From Streptomyces reniochalinae (GTDB lineage Bacteria > Actinomycetota > Actinomycetes > Streptomycetales > Streptomycetaceae): 64,000 bases of DNA. The notes beneath the pieces are model-generated. The model did not search any database. It had not been told where the DNA came from and saw only the letters and a program-made list of their open reading frames with translations. The position numbers were made by a program, and so were the translations under genes. Shown piece by piece: positions 27,155 to 35,046 of the stretch (position 1 is its first letter; every line of letters begins with the position of its first letter). The DNA is taken from NCBI RefSeq assembly GCF_003323735.1, contig NZ_QOIM01000021.1, positions 62,001-126,000 on the forward strand. The letters run 5' to 3'.

Positions 27155-27512
27155 CCACCGTTCTCCGTACCGGACTGGCCGCCCTCTCGCCAAGACATCG
27201 CGGCCGGTCTGTCTCCCCGTTCCTTCGACAACTGGAGAGAAGGTGCACGCTACTGCCTACCGCCCCCTGAGAAGTCCGCTACATCCGCTACGCAGCAGCT
27301 CAGCGTGGTCGCGCCGGTAGCGGATGAGGAGCAGCCCATCCGCTACACACCCGACGAATCCGCTACGCCCTCACCCGCCGCGTAGCGGCACCGGTCCGCT
27401 GCATCGCACTTCTGCTACGCGAAACAGGCTCTGACCTGCGCGATAGCTGACGTAGCGGATGTAGCGGACTTCTGCGGAAGGCCCGAGCCATCGACGCCCA
27501 GGAGGCATCCCG
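27155..27512. other. xis-int upstream region with CCGCTAC array
   Basis: 358 bases between the frameshifted membrane protein and xis. Its right two-thirds is occupied by the CCGCTAC repeat array described separately; nothing else was seen. Confidence 0.5.
27270..27473. repeat. CCGCTAC iteron-like array with 23-bp inverted ends
   Basis: Eight perfect copies of CCGCTAC or its complement: plus orientation at 27276, 27285, 27340 and 27360; minus orientation at 27317, 27382, 27452 and 27461. The outermost pairs form a perfect 23-bp inverted repeat (27270-27292 with 27451-27473). The array lies immediately upstream of xis and int. Candidates are a replication origin, an excisionase or regulator binding region, or recombinase arm sites. 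Confidence 0.8.
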
Positions 27513-27709
27513 ATGAGCTTCACCCTGCCCACATCCCACGAGGCCCTGACCGTTCCCGAGGTCATGAGGGCCCTGCGCCTCAGCCGCTTCAAGGTCTACG
27601 ACCTGATCCGCACCAAGCAGCTCAAGAGCTTCACGTCGGCCGGTCCCGCCGCGTGCTGGCCGACGCGCTCCACACCTTCATCCAGAACCAGATCGAGGAG
27701 GCCGCCTGA
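27513..27709 (+). pseudogene. Excisionase-like HTH protein Xis (frameshifted)
   Basis: Begins MSFTLPTSHEALTVPEVMRALRLSRFKVYDLIRTKQLKSF, a small MerR-type/HTH_17 excisionase helix. After TSAGP the frame runs out of family sequence, but one base over it continues RRVLADALHTFIQNQIEEAA and stops at 27707-27709, one base into the int start. Restoring a single G in the GTCGGCCGG run near 27637 would give a 65-residue Xis. Such proteins bend DNA and direct the integrase to excision. With the lesion real, the element could not excise on its own. Confidence 0.75.
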
Positions 27710-28907
27710 TGGCGAAGCGCGCCAACGGCGACGGCAGCATCACCCGGCGTCCGAACGGGACGTACGAGGGCCGCGCCTACGTCACGACCACCTTGGGCAT
27801 CCGCAAGCGCGTCTTCGTCTACGGCAAGACGCGCGACGAAGTCCGCGAGAAGGTCACCCAGCTCCAGGCACAGGAGAACCAGGGCATGCCCGTTCCCGAC
27901 ACGAACACGAAGCTGGACGAGTACCTGGCGTACTGGCTGGCCAAGGTCGTCAAGGTCAACCGTCGTCCGAAGACGTACCAGGGGTACGAGAGCGTAGTGC
28001 GCGTCCACCTCATGCCCGGCCTGGGGCGCAAGAAGATCCGCACTCTTCGCACAGCCGAGGTTCGCACCTGGCTCGGCCGCGTCGCGTCCGAGTGCCAGTG
28101 CTGCAAGCACGGTTGGGACAGGCAGCGTCGCGAGCCGCAGTGCTGCGCGGTGGAAGCGTGCTGCCAAACGGTGCTGTCCCGCCGCATGGTCCAGTCGATC
28201 CACGCCGTACTGCGCAACGCCCTCCAGAACGCGGTCCGTGAGGAGCTGATCGTGCGGAACATCGCCACCCTCGTGCAGATCCCGACCCCGGCGTACGACA
28301 CCGGGAAGGGACTCAGCGTGGCCGCAGCCCGGCTGCTGCTGCGAGTCCGCTGACGACCGGCTGCACGCGCTGTACGTGCTCGCGCTCGTCATGGGTATGC
28401 GCCGCGGGGAGTTGCTCGGGTTGCGCTGGGACGCGATCGACTTCGACCGGCGGACCCTCACCGTGGAGCGGTCTCTTCAGCGGGTGAGCGGCGAGCTGGC
28501 GTTGGTCCGGCCCAAGACCCTCGCGTCGGTGCGCACCGTCCCGCTCCCGCCCGCCGTTGTGGCCGCGCTCACAGCGCACCGGGAGCGCCAGGCGCAGGAG
28601 CGGGAAGCGGCGCATGGAGTGGAAGGAACGCGAGCTGGTCTTCGCCTCCCGCATCGGGACGCCGCTGGAGCCGGACAACCTGCGCCGGAGCTGGCACCCG
28701 CTCCGGGAGCGGCTCGGGCTGCACACCCGCTTCCACGACCTGCGGTACTCCGCCGTCACGCTGCTGCTCGACCTGGGGGTGCCGCCGCACATCGTCCGGC
28801 AGATCGTCGGGCACAGCGACATCGGTGTGACCATGAAGATCTACGCCCACGCCTCGCTGGACGAACAGCGGAAGGCCCTGGGCAAGCTCGGGGAGGCGCT
28901 GTCCTGA
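27709..28907 (+). pseudogene. Tyrosine integrase of the tRNA-Phe element (two frameshifts)
   Basis: Starts MAKRANGDGSITRRPNGTYEGRAYVTT at an ATG overlapping the xis stop. The N-terminal arm and SAM-like domains run to about 28340, then stop at a TGA. One base over, the frame continues ADDRLHALYVLALVMGMRRGELLGLRWDAID (Arg I) to about 28615, and a third frame supplies ELVFASRIGTPLEPDNLRRSW, FHDLRYSAVTLLLDLG, IVGHSDIGVTMKIYAHAS with the His, Arg II and Tyr catalytic residues, ending at 28907. Both shifts need one extra base removed, near 28341 (GCTGCGAG) and 28617. Intact length would be about 398 residues. It lies 80 bases from the tRNA, the canonical position. Confidence 0.85.
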
Positions 28908-28943
28908 CGCCGTTGGCGTACCGGTGGGCGTAAGCGTTCATGA

Positions 28944-28979
28944 AAAGACCCCCTCCGAAGGACCTCGGAGGGGGTCTTT
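28944..28979. terminator. Bidirectional terminator, int / tRNA-Phe
   Basis: A perfect 15-bp inverted repeat (28944-28958 with 28965-28979) with A-rich and T-rich flanks. It ends int on the plus strand and tRNA-Phe on the minus strand. It differs in sequence from the terminator at 22068, as expected if it came with the element. Confidence 0.85.
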
Positions 28980-28987
28980 GCCCTGGT

Positions 28988-29041
28988 AGGGCCGCGGTGG
29001 CTGGGGCCGGGGTCGAACCGGCGACCTTCCGCTTTTCAGGC
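28988..29041 (-). repeat. attR-type copy within tRNA-Phe
   Basis: Right 54-bp copy of the att repeat, forming the 3' half of the intact tRNA-Phe. The match to 22115-22168 ends exactly after the anticodon stem (29041/22168), beyond which the sequences diverge. Confidence 0.9.
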
Positions 29042-29071
29042 GGACGCTCGTACCAACTGAGCTACCCAGCC
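28998..29071 (-). tRNA. tRNA-Phe (anticodon GAA)
   Basis: A complete 74-nt cloverleaf: acceptor GGCTGGG with CCCAGCC, discriminator A, anticodon loop CTGAAAA giving GAA. CCA is not encoded. It is the integration target of the element to its left, which rebuilds its 3' half. Confidence 0.97.
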
Positions 29072-29131
29072 AAGGGTCCGGGGGCGCAGCCCCGGTGGGA
29101 GCCTTCAGGCCGACGTGCAGCCCGAAGACAG

Positions 29132-29206
29132 CGGTCCTGACGGGATTTGAACCCGCGGCCTCCACCTTGACAGGGTGGCGAGCACTCCAAACTGCTCCAC
29201 AGGACC
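29132..29206 (-). tRNA. tRNA-Asp (anticodon GTC)
   Basis: Identical over all 75 nt to the tRNA at 9862-9936. It lies 60 bases upstream of tRNA-Phe on the same strand, so the two are probably co-transcribed. Confidence 0.97.
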
Positions 29207-29596
29207 AAGCGTTCGTGCGAGTTCCAGTCTCGCACAGTGCGACGAGTGCTCCCAACCGGCTTTCCCCGGCTTCACGGGCGCTTCCCACCAGGGGTGACGT
29301 CGCCGGAAAAGAGTAACAGACCCGAGGGGTCGCGCCGTACCAACGCCGTCCCTGGGGGATCGGGGAGCCCGGGGTTGTTTGCTCAAGCAACCTTGAGCGG
29401 TCCTTCCGTGGGCCATGACCCGCCAGACCTTCGCGGGGCGCGATGGGGGCTTCCGCGCTGGCTCTTTGTGGCGGGCGGGGCGGGCACCACGCCGGTCCGC
29501 GTTGCCTCATGGCGGCCGGACGTCGTCAGAGGCCGTCGGGAAGCACACCGGAAAGGTTGACGGTTTCCTTCCGGAAGGCGTCAATCGATTCTCGCG

Positions 29597-29629
29597 GGCC
29601 CCGCCTGATGGCTTCACGGGGGCCTTTTT
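29597..29629 (+). terminator. Orphan intrinsic terminator
   Basis: GGCCCCG (29597-29603) pairs with CGGGGGCC (29617-29624) with one bulge, followed by five T residues. No annotated plus-strand gene lies upstream within the intergenic region, so it may end a small RNA. Confidence 0.45.
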
Positions 29630-29760
29630 CATACCCTACCCCCCGGGTGATTGGCCCTACCCGCTCGACCCGCGTCGGAGTACATTCGTAGTCGGGGAGG
29701 GGATTCGGTGTGTGTGGGGGGCCGTGAAGTGCCCGGTCGACAGTGGGCACACAGCACACC

Positions 29761-29777
29761 TGGAATCTCATATTCCA
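29761..29777. promoter_or_regulatory. Palindromic operator candidate upstream of the cluster
   Basis: TGGAAT and ATTCCA arms (29761-29766, 29772-29777) with a 5-base CTCAT spacer, about 140 bases upstream of the ATP-grasp start. No regulator gene is in the cluster, so control would be by a protein encoded elsewhere. Confidence 0.4.
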
Positions 29778-29914
29778 CAGGGCGGTTATCGCGGTGGCGC
29801 CACGATTCCCCGGACATTGTCCTGGGCCCCGTGATCACCTTCGGCTCTCACCCCTGCACTGACACCCCCGGCTGTCGTCCCCGCACCATCACCGCATTGT
29901 GAGAGGGGTTCTAC

Positions 29915-31201
29915 GTGTTACCTGACTGCAAGCCTGCCGGACCTCCGACCGCAGAACAGGGCCCGGCCGACGGGCGACCGACAATCGCCGTGGTCGGGGG
30001 GAAGCCCAAGATTACCCAGAAAGCGCACGAGCTCGGGCTGAGCGTGGTGTACATCCAGAACCCGGACGAGTACGACCGGGCCCACTGGCCGTATGTCGAC
30101 CAGGCGCTGCTCGTCGACTACGCCGACACCGAACGCGTCCTGCCGATGGTGCGGTCGCTGCACCAGAGCTTTCCGTTCCAGGCGGTCATCTCGCTGTGGG
30201 AACTCGGACTCCTGCCCGCAGCGAAGATCGACAACGAACTCGGGCTCGGCGGGAACTCGCTGGAGACGGTGGAGATGCTGCTGGACAAGTCGCGCATGCG
30301 CCGGCATCTCAACGCCAGGGGCGTCAGCCCGGTCGCCGCCGAGGTGGGCAGGACCGAGGAGGATCTGCGGGCGTTCGTGGCGGCCAACGGGCTGCCGGTG
30401 GTGGTGAAGCCGATCGACGAGGCCGGCAGCATCGGCGTCTTCGCGGTGCGCGACGAGTCGGACGTGGCGCCGGTCGTGGAGCGCTTCCACGCTCTGGGCA
30501 AGCAGCTCGACGCGAAGGACCTGGCCGGGGATCTCGACCGGTTCCTGATGGAGGAGTACCTGGAAGGACCCGAGCTCAGCGTCGAGACGCTGAGCTTCGA
30601 GGGGCGTCACGTCCTCGTCGCAACGACCGACAAGGTCAGCACCGAGGCGGGTTTCATCGAGACCGGCCACTCCCAGCCGAGCCGTCACCCGGAGCCGCTG
30701 CTGCGCGAGGTGGAGGAGCTGGTCGTGGAGTTCCTCGACGTGGTGGGGCTGCGCCACGGCCCTGCGCATACCGAGGTCAAGCTGACCTGCCGGGGCCCGG
30801 CGATCATCGAGTCGCACAACCGCGTAGGAGGCGACCGGATCAGCGACCTGACCGAGATCGCCTACGGCATCGACATGGACCGCTACGCGCTCGCCGCCCC
30901 CTTCGGCCTGCTCGAGCCGCTCCGCCGCTCCCCGGCCCCGGTGGCGGGCTCGGCGATCCGCTTCCTCACTCCGCCGCCGGGGCGGGTGACGGAAGTGACC
31001 GGCGTCGAGGAAGTGGCCGACGACCCCGCGCTGTACGACCTGGTCGTCTCGGTCCGGCCCGGGGACGAGATTCCGCCGCTCTCTTGGAGCGACAGCCGGG
31101 CCGGTCACGTCATCGCCAAAGGCGGGACCGCCGAGGAGGCGATCGCCCACTGCGAGCGGCTGCTCGCGGCGGTGCGGATCCATGTGGAGCCGGTCACGTG
31201 A
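29915..31201 (+). CDS. ATP-grasp ligase of the peptide cluster
   Basis: A 428-residue ATP-grasp enzyme of the amino-acid ligase/carboxylate-amine ligase type. The N-terminal domain has TIAVVGGKPKITQKAHELGLSVVYI. The central and C-terminal ATP-grasp parts include LPVVVKPIDEAGSIGVF (ATP-binding Lys), FLMEEYLEGPELSVETLSFEG and HTEVKLTCRGPAIIESHNRVGGDRI, which supplies Mg ligands (Glu and Asn). Such enzymes join two amino acids or tailor a peptide end via an acyl phosphate. The second codon is TTA, so translation should depend on the bldA tRNA. GAGAGGGG precedes the GTG by about 7 bases. Its stop overlaps the MFS start by 4 bases, so ligation and export are coupled. Confidence 0.85.
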   Translation: MLPDCKPAGPPTAEQGPADGRPTIAVVGGKPKITQKAHELGLSVVYIQNPDEYDRAHWPYVDQALLVDYADTERVLPMVRSLHQSFPFQAVISLWELGLLPAAKIDNELGLGGNSLETVEMLLDKSRMRRHLNARGVSPVAAEVGRTEEDLRAFVAANGLPVVVKPIDEAGSIGVFAVRDESDVAPVVERFHALGKQLDAKDLAGDLDRFLMEEYLEGPELSVETLSFEGRHVLVATTDKVSTEAGFIETGHSQPSRHPEPLLREVEELVVEFLDVVGLRHGPAHTEVKLTCRGPAIIESHNRVGGDRISDLTEIAYGIDMDRYALAAPFGLLEPLRRSPAPVAGSAIRFLTPPPGRVTEVTGVEEVADDPALYDLVVSVRPGDEIPPLSWSDSRAGHVIAKGGTAEEAIAHCERLLAAVRIHVEPVT

Positions 31202-32541
31202 GCACCGCGGCCACCGAGCAGCCGGAGGGCGAGGACCCGCCGTTCCACCACACCCTGCGCGAGCTGCCGGCGCGGGTGTGGATCGTCAGCCTCGGCATCC
31301 TCGTCAACCGATGCGGCAACTTCCTGCCGGTCTTCATCGTCCTGTACCTGACCAGCAGCCAGGGCTACTCGCCGGGCCTCGCCGGGCTGGTGCTCGGCGC
31401 CGCCGGGGTGGGCAACGTGCTCGGCAACGCCGTCGGCGGATACCTCGCCGACAGGCTCGGCAGACGCTGGACCATCGTGCTCTCGGGCCTCACCTCCGCT
31501 GTGCTGACGGCCCTCGTCCCGGCGCTGAGCACGCTGTTGTTGAACATCGTGGTGGTCGGCCTCGTGGGGGTGGCGTCGCAGATCTACCGGCCGGCGGCCT
31601 CCGCCCTGCTGGTGGACGCCGTGACGACCAACCAACAGCGGGTGGCCGCCTTCGCGGTCTTCCGGTTCGCCATGAACATCGGTGCCGCCGTCGGCGGCTT
31701 CGTCGGCGGCTGGCTGGCGACCAACTCGTACACGGAGCTGTTCCTCGGCAACGCCGCCGCCTGCCTGCTCTTCGGCGTGCTCGGGCTGCTGCTCCTTCGC
31801 GACGTGCCGCCCGCCGGATCCGGCGAGGGCCGGGAGGAGAGTGCCGGATCAGCCGCGCCGGTGGAGGGAGTGAGCTACCGGCAGGCGCTCGCGGACCGCA
31901 GACTGCGCCGGTTCCTGGTCATGACGGTGATCGCCGAGTTCGTCTACATCCAGTCGACGGTCGGCCTGCCGCTGCACGTCACCTCCAGCGGGCTGACGGC
32001 GTCCGACCTCGGGCTGCTGATCGGTCTCAACGGCGCGCTCGTGCTGCTTTTCGAGCTGCCCGTCGCCGGCCTCGTCGTGAAGCGCAGGGCCGTGTACGTC
32101 CTGGCGGTGGGCAACCTGTTCACCGGTATCGGCCTCGCGCTGACCGGCTTCGCCACGAACATGGTCCTGCTGTGCGCCACCGTGGTGCTCTGGTCGCTCG
32201 GTGAGATGATGTATTCGTCCGTGGCCAACGCCCACCTCGGCGGAATGTCCCCGCCCCACATGGTCGGCCGCTACCAGGGGCTGTACGGCGCCGCCTTCAC
32301 GTTCGGCACCGGCGTCGGCCCGCTCGTGGGCGGCGCGGTCTACGCCTTCAACGAGTGGGCACTGTGGGCGACCGTGGGCGTCGCCGGGCTGATCTCGGCG
32401 CAGCTCTGCCTGCCGAGCCGGCGCGCCCCGGCCCTGCCCAAGCAGCCCCAGGGCCCGGCGGGCGCTGCCAAGCCCTCGGCCTCCGAGGCGGCGGACACAG
32501 CCGGCACGGCGGACGAGGAGGCGCGCCCCGGCCCCCCGTAG
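31198..32541 (+). CDS. MFS transporter (probable product exporter)
   Basis: A 447-residue major facilitator protein with 12 hydrophobic segments. The loop between helices 2 and 3 has GGYLADRLGRRWTIVLSG, the MFS motif A, and a longer cytoplasmic loop (about 200-225) divides the two six-helix halves. The C-terminal 45 residues are a Pro/Ala-rich tail. It starts with GTG overlapping the ATP-grasp stop (GTGA). Location at the front of the peptide cluster suggests export of, and self-protection from, the product; substrate is inferred. Confidence 0.88.
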   Translation: MSTAATEQPEGEDPPFHHTLRELPARVWIVSLGILVNRCGNFLPVFIVLYLTSSQGYSPGLAGLVLGAAGVGNVLGNAVGGYLADRLGRRWTIVLSGLTSAVLTALVPALSTLLLNIVVVGLVGVASQIYRPAASALLVDAVTTNQQRVAAFAVFRFAMNIGAAVGGFVGGWLATNSYTELFLGNAAACLLFGVLGLLLLRDVPPAGSGEGREESAGSAAPVEGVSYRQALADRRLRRFLVMTVIAEFVYIQSTVGLPLHVTSSGLTASDLGLLIGLNGALVLLFELPVAGLVVKRRAVYVLAVGNLFTGIGLALTGFATNMVLLCATVVLWSLGEMMYSSVANAHLGGMSPPHMVGRYQGLYGAAFTFGTGVGPLVGGAVYAFNEWALWATVGVAGLISAQLCLPSRRAPALPKQPQGPAGAAKPSASEAADTAGTADEEARPGPP

Positions 32542-33217
32542 GGCACTCTCTCGCGACGGCAGGGACGGCAGCAGGGACGGCACGGACGGCTGGCGCTCGG
32601 CACGAGTACCAGCCGTCCGTATGCCGATGCCGCGTTGGGCGGTCGAGGCTCATGACCAGCGGCGCACGCTTTCGCCTCACTGCGAGATCATGAAATCGCG
32701 AGAATGGCGATGCCGATATTCGGCCACCACGGCGGAGTATTCGATCAATACGAATGGCCGAAACCCTGCGCCACGATCCGCATGATCGCGGAATATCGGC
32801 CTCCTATAACCGCTGTTGTGGACGTGTTGAATCCGCTTGAAGCATTCCTGGCCCTACTTGCTTGCAAATCCCGGAGCCGGATGGGTACGATTCTCGCCGT
32901 TGCGGGGGCGGTGGATCGTATCCTTGTGCACTCTTCCCTGCGCGCGCTGAAACATCGGACGAGTTTTGCGATCCGAAGCGGGGGGACAAGTAAAGATCAG
33001 GCTCTGTTTCAATCAGCGATCGATCACAGGTTCCACTTCTCTCAATGTGGAACATCAGCGCTTCTCCATCACCTTGGCGTGACCTCGAGGAGAATTGCGC
33101 TTCTTTTCCGCAGTCCGGCCCCTATTTTCTGGGGATTCTTTTGCGGGGCGCGTAGACACGTTACCGCCGTGCGCACATCCGGGCTGCCACCCGAACCAAT
33201 GGGGGGTTTCTCGCGCA
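32542..33217. other. 676-base AT-richer gap with palindromes
   Basis: Separates the ATP-grasp/MFS unit from the oxidase-NRPS unit, and is less G+C-rich than its neighbours. It contains GCCGA-TAT-TCGGC near 32710 and a 7-bp inverted repeat GTTCCAC/GTGGAAC (33030-33036 with 33047-33053). A promoter for the second unit is expected here. Open frames present have no family similarity. Confidence 0.5.
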
Positions 33218-34723
33218 ATGATATCCGCAAGTGCCGAAAGGCTACAGCAAGTCGATCTCGTGATCGTCGGAAACGGTGCACTGGGCCTCTTCCTGGCCCA
33301 CGAGCTGACAGAACGGGGTGCGGGCTCCGTCGCCGTCATCGGCCCGAGCAGCAGTGAGACGGGGGCCAGCCAGGCCGCCGGAGCGATGCTCGGCTGTTTC
33401 GGTGAGACGACAACGGAGTCGTTACGCACCGACGCCTCCCGTACGCGGTTCGAACTCGGCGTCGCCGCGCACGACCGGTGGCCTGCCGTGCTCGAGGGCC
33501 TGGAGGAGTTCTCGCTAACGGGCCGGCCGCTGCTGAGCGCCCCCGACACCCACGTCGTGCTCAACTCGATCGGTGCCGAGCTCGACACCGTCAACTACCA
33601 GGCGATACGCGCCGCGCTCGACGAGTACGAGAAGCCGTGGGAGGAGGTGGACCCGCACGACATCCCCGGGTTCAACCCCCGCCTCGACACCAGGTCGCTC
33701 AGCGCCATACACCTGCCGGCCGAAGGCGCCGTGGACGCCCGGGGCGTGCTGGAAGCGCTGGAGCGCAAGCTGCGCGCCGCAGGTGTGCACTTCGTGGACG
33801 CGACCGTGAACAAGCTGGTGAGCAGCGACAACGTCGTCACCGGGGTCGAGCTGGACGACGGCCACGTCATCGAGGGCGGGAACGTCGTCGTGGCCGCCGG
33901 CATCCAGAGCGAGGCTCTGGTGCGGACCGTGACCGAGGACATCGACCTGGTCCCCACGTTCCCCGGCCTCGGCTTCGCGATGATCGCACGGCGCTCCGGC
34001 GGCGACCCGTTCCGCAGCGTCGTGAGGACCCCGAACCGCGGATTCGCCTGCGGGCTGCATGTCGTGCCGCAGGGCGGCGGGCTGGAGTACTACGGCGCCA
34101 CCAACCGTCTCGTGGACAGCGTCTCCGGCGTCACATGGATGGCGGACGTCCGCTTCCTCGCCCAGTACTCGATGCAGCAGCTCGACGAGCGGGCCGCGAG
34201 CCACGAGGTCGTGCAGTGGCTCTCCGGGAACCGCCCGGTGACCCTCGACGGCTTCCCGATGATCGGCTGGCTGCCGCCCGCCGGGCTCTACCTGATGACC
34301 GGCACCTACCGCGACGGCTTCCACTGTGCGCCGCTGCTCGCCGAGCACGTGGCGAACGAGTTGCAGGGCAAACCGGGCATCATCGACCCCATGTTCTCGC
34401 CGACGCGGGCGCCGATCGCCACCCGCACGGTCGAGTGGTCGATCAGTGAGTACGTCGAGCACAACCTCGCCGCGTGGTTCGAGACGGGGGCGGAGGCCGC
34501 CCCGCAGATGACGACTCCGCAGATCGCGGAGTACTACCGCACCAGGTGCGTCCAGCTGTACGACCAGCTCAACATCGACTACGCGCTCGGCCCGGACATC
34601 CTCTGGTACGCCCAAGGCAGCCTGCGCGGCGCCCGCAGGGTCTCACGCTACCTGCGCAAACACCGGGGAAACAGCGCGCCACAACCGCAGTCGGTGCAGG
34701 TCGGGAGCGGTGACGCGCGATGA
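33218..34723 (+). CDS. FAD-dependent amino acid/amine oxidase (DAO family)
   Basis: A 501-residue DAO-fold flavoenzyme. The FAD-binding dinucleotide motif is DLVIVGNGALGLFLAHEL near residue 15, and the C-terminal DAO signature GLYLMTGTYRDGFHCAPLLAEHVANEL lies near residue 370. Relatives such as ThiO, glycine oxidase and sarcosine oxidase oxidise C-N bonds of amino acids. A ~90-residue extension (SEYVEHNLAAWFETG to the end) is not part of the DAO core and might contact the carrier protein. Codon 69 is TTA (33422-33424). The ATG at 33218 was chosen at the family N-terminus; a weak G-run is the only ribosome signal. Its stop overlaps the carrier-protein start (ATGA), suggesting that it acts on a carrier-bound residue. 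Confidence 0.82.
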   Translation: MISASAERLQQVDLVIVGNGALGLFLAHELTERGAGSVAVIGPSSSETGASQAAGAMLGCFGETTTESLRTDASRTRFELGVAAHDRWPAVLEGLEEFSLTGRPLLSAPDTHVVLNSIGAELDTVNYQAIRAALDEYEKPWEEVDPHDIPGFNPRLDTRSLSAIHLPAEGAVDARGVLEALERKLRAAGVHFVDATVNKLVSSDNVVTGVELDDGHVIEGGNVVVAAGIQSEALVRTVTEDIDLVPTFPGLGFAMIARRSGGDPFRSVVRTPNRGFACGLHVVPQGGGLEYYGATNRLVDSVSGVTWMADVRFLAQYSMQQLDERAASHEVVQWLSGNRPVTLDGFPMIGWLPPAGLYLMTGTYRDGFHCAPLLAEHVANELQGKPGIIDPMFSPTRAPIATRTVEWSISEYVEHNLAAWFETGAEAAPQMTTPQIAEYYRTRCVQLYDQLNIDYALGPDILWYAQGSLRGARRVSRYLRKHRGNSAPQPQSVQVGSGDAR

Positions 34724-34989
34724 CCGACTCGTCCACCCCGAGCATCGTCAGGAAGCTGATCGACCAGCAGCTCAACTTCGCGGCCCACGGCCTCCAGCTG
34801 AAGGACGACGACAACCTGTGGGACCTGGGCATGACGTCGCTGACGTGCCTCGGGCTCATGTTGAGCATCGAGGACTCCTTCGACGTCGAGCTGCCGGAGG
34901 AGGTCCTCAGGGAATCGACGTTCCGCACGGTCGAGTCCATCACCGCGGCCGTCGACGCGGCGCTGAAGGACGTGCCGGCCGCGAGCTGA
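34720..34989 (+). CDS. Free-standing acyl/peptidyl carrier protein
   Basis: An 89-residue carrier protein. The phosphopantetheine site is Ser40 in LWDLGMTSLTCLGLMLSIEDSF, followed by VELPEEVLRESTFRTVESI, the usual helix II-III region. It overlaps the oxidase gene by 4 bases and precedes the C-A-T synthetase by 57 bases. As the only stand-alone carrier, it is the likely partner of the free MbtH-adenylation protein, holding an aminoacyl thioester for the oxidase and for condensation. Confidence 0.88.
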   Translation: MTDSSTPSIVRKLIDQQLNFAAHGLQLKDDDNLWDLGMTSLTCLGLMLSIEDSFDVELPEEVLRESTFRTVESITAAVDAALKDVPAAS

Positions 34990-35046
34990 CCAGAGTCCCG
35001 GAGCCCTCGCTCCACCTTCCCCGCCCGAAGGGATGCACAGCTCGTC

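Larger units (their letters stand above)
22115..29041. mobile_element. Integrated element in tRNA-Phe (AICE-like, degenerate)
   Basis: A 6.9-kb segment bounded by a perfect 54-bp direct repeat (22115-22168 and 28988-29041) that covers the anticodon loop to 3' end of tRNA-Phe. The intact tRNA is at the int end, the usual outcome when the element supplies the tRNA 3' half. Gene order ends in a KorSA-like GntR repressor, small ORFs, xis and int beside the tRNA, which resembles pSAM2-type actinomycete integrative elements. No FtsK-like transfer gene, replication initiator or primase is present. Three genes at the int end are frameshifted. It is therefore probably an immobile remnant or a passively mobilised island. 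Confidence 0.85.
29207..29914. other. Gene-free region before the peptide cluster
   Basis: 708 bases with no credible gene. It contains an orphan plus-strand terminator (29597-29629) and a palindrome (29761-29777) and must hold the promoter of the ATP-grasp gene. The plus-strand open frames have no family similarity. Confidence 0.5.

Noticed and set aside
27270..27473. CCGCTAC array as a CRISPR
   Set aside because: Units are 7 bp, in both orientations and irregularly spaced, with no cas genes.
9862..29206. The two identical tRNA-Asp genes as att sites of a 19-kb element
   Set aside because: Both are complete tRNAs on the same strand with different flanks, and the interval contains conserved core genes.
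32704..33357. Plus-strand 217-codon open frame before the oxidase gene
   Set aside because: It overlaps the oxidase start by 140 bases, has no family similarity and no ribosome binding site; the region is better read as regulatory.
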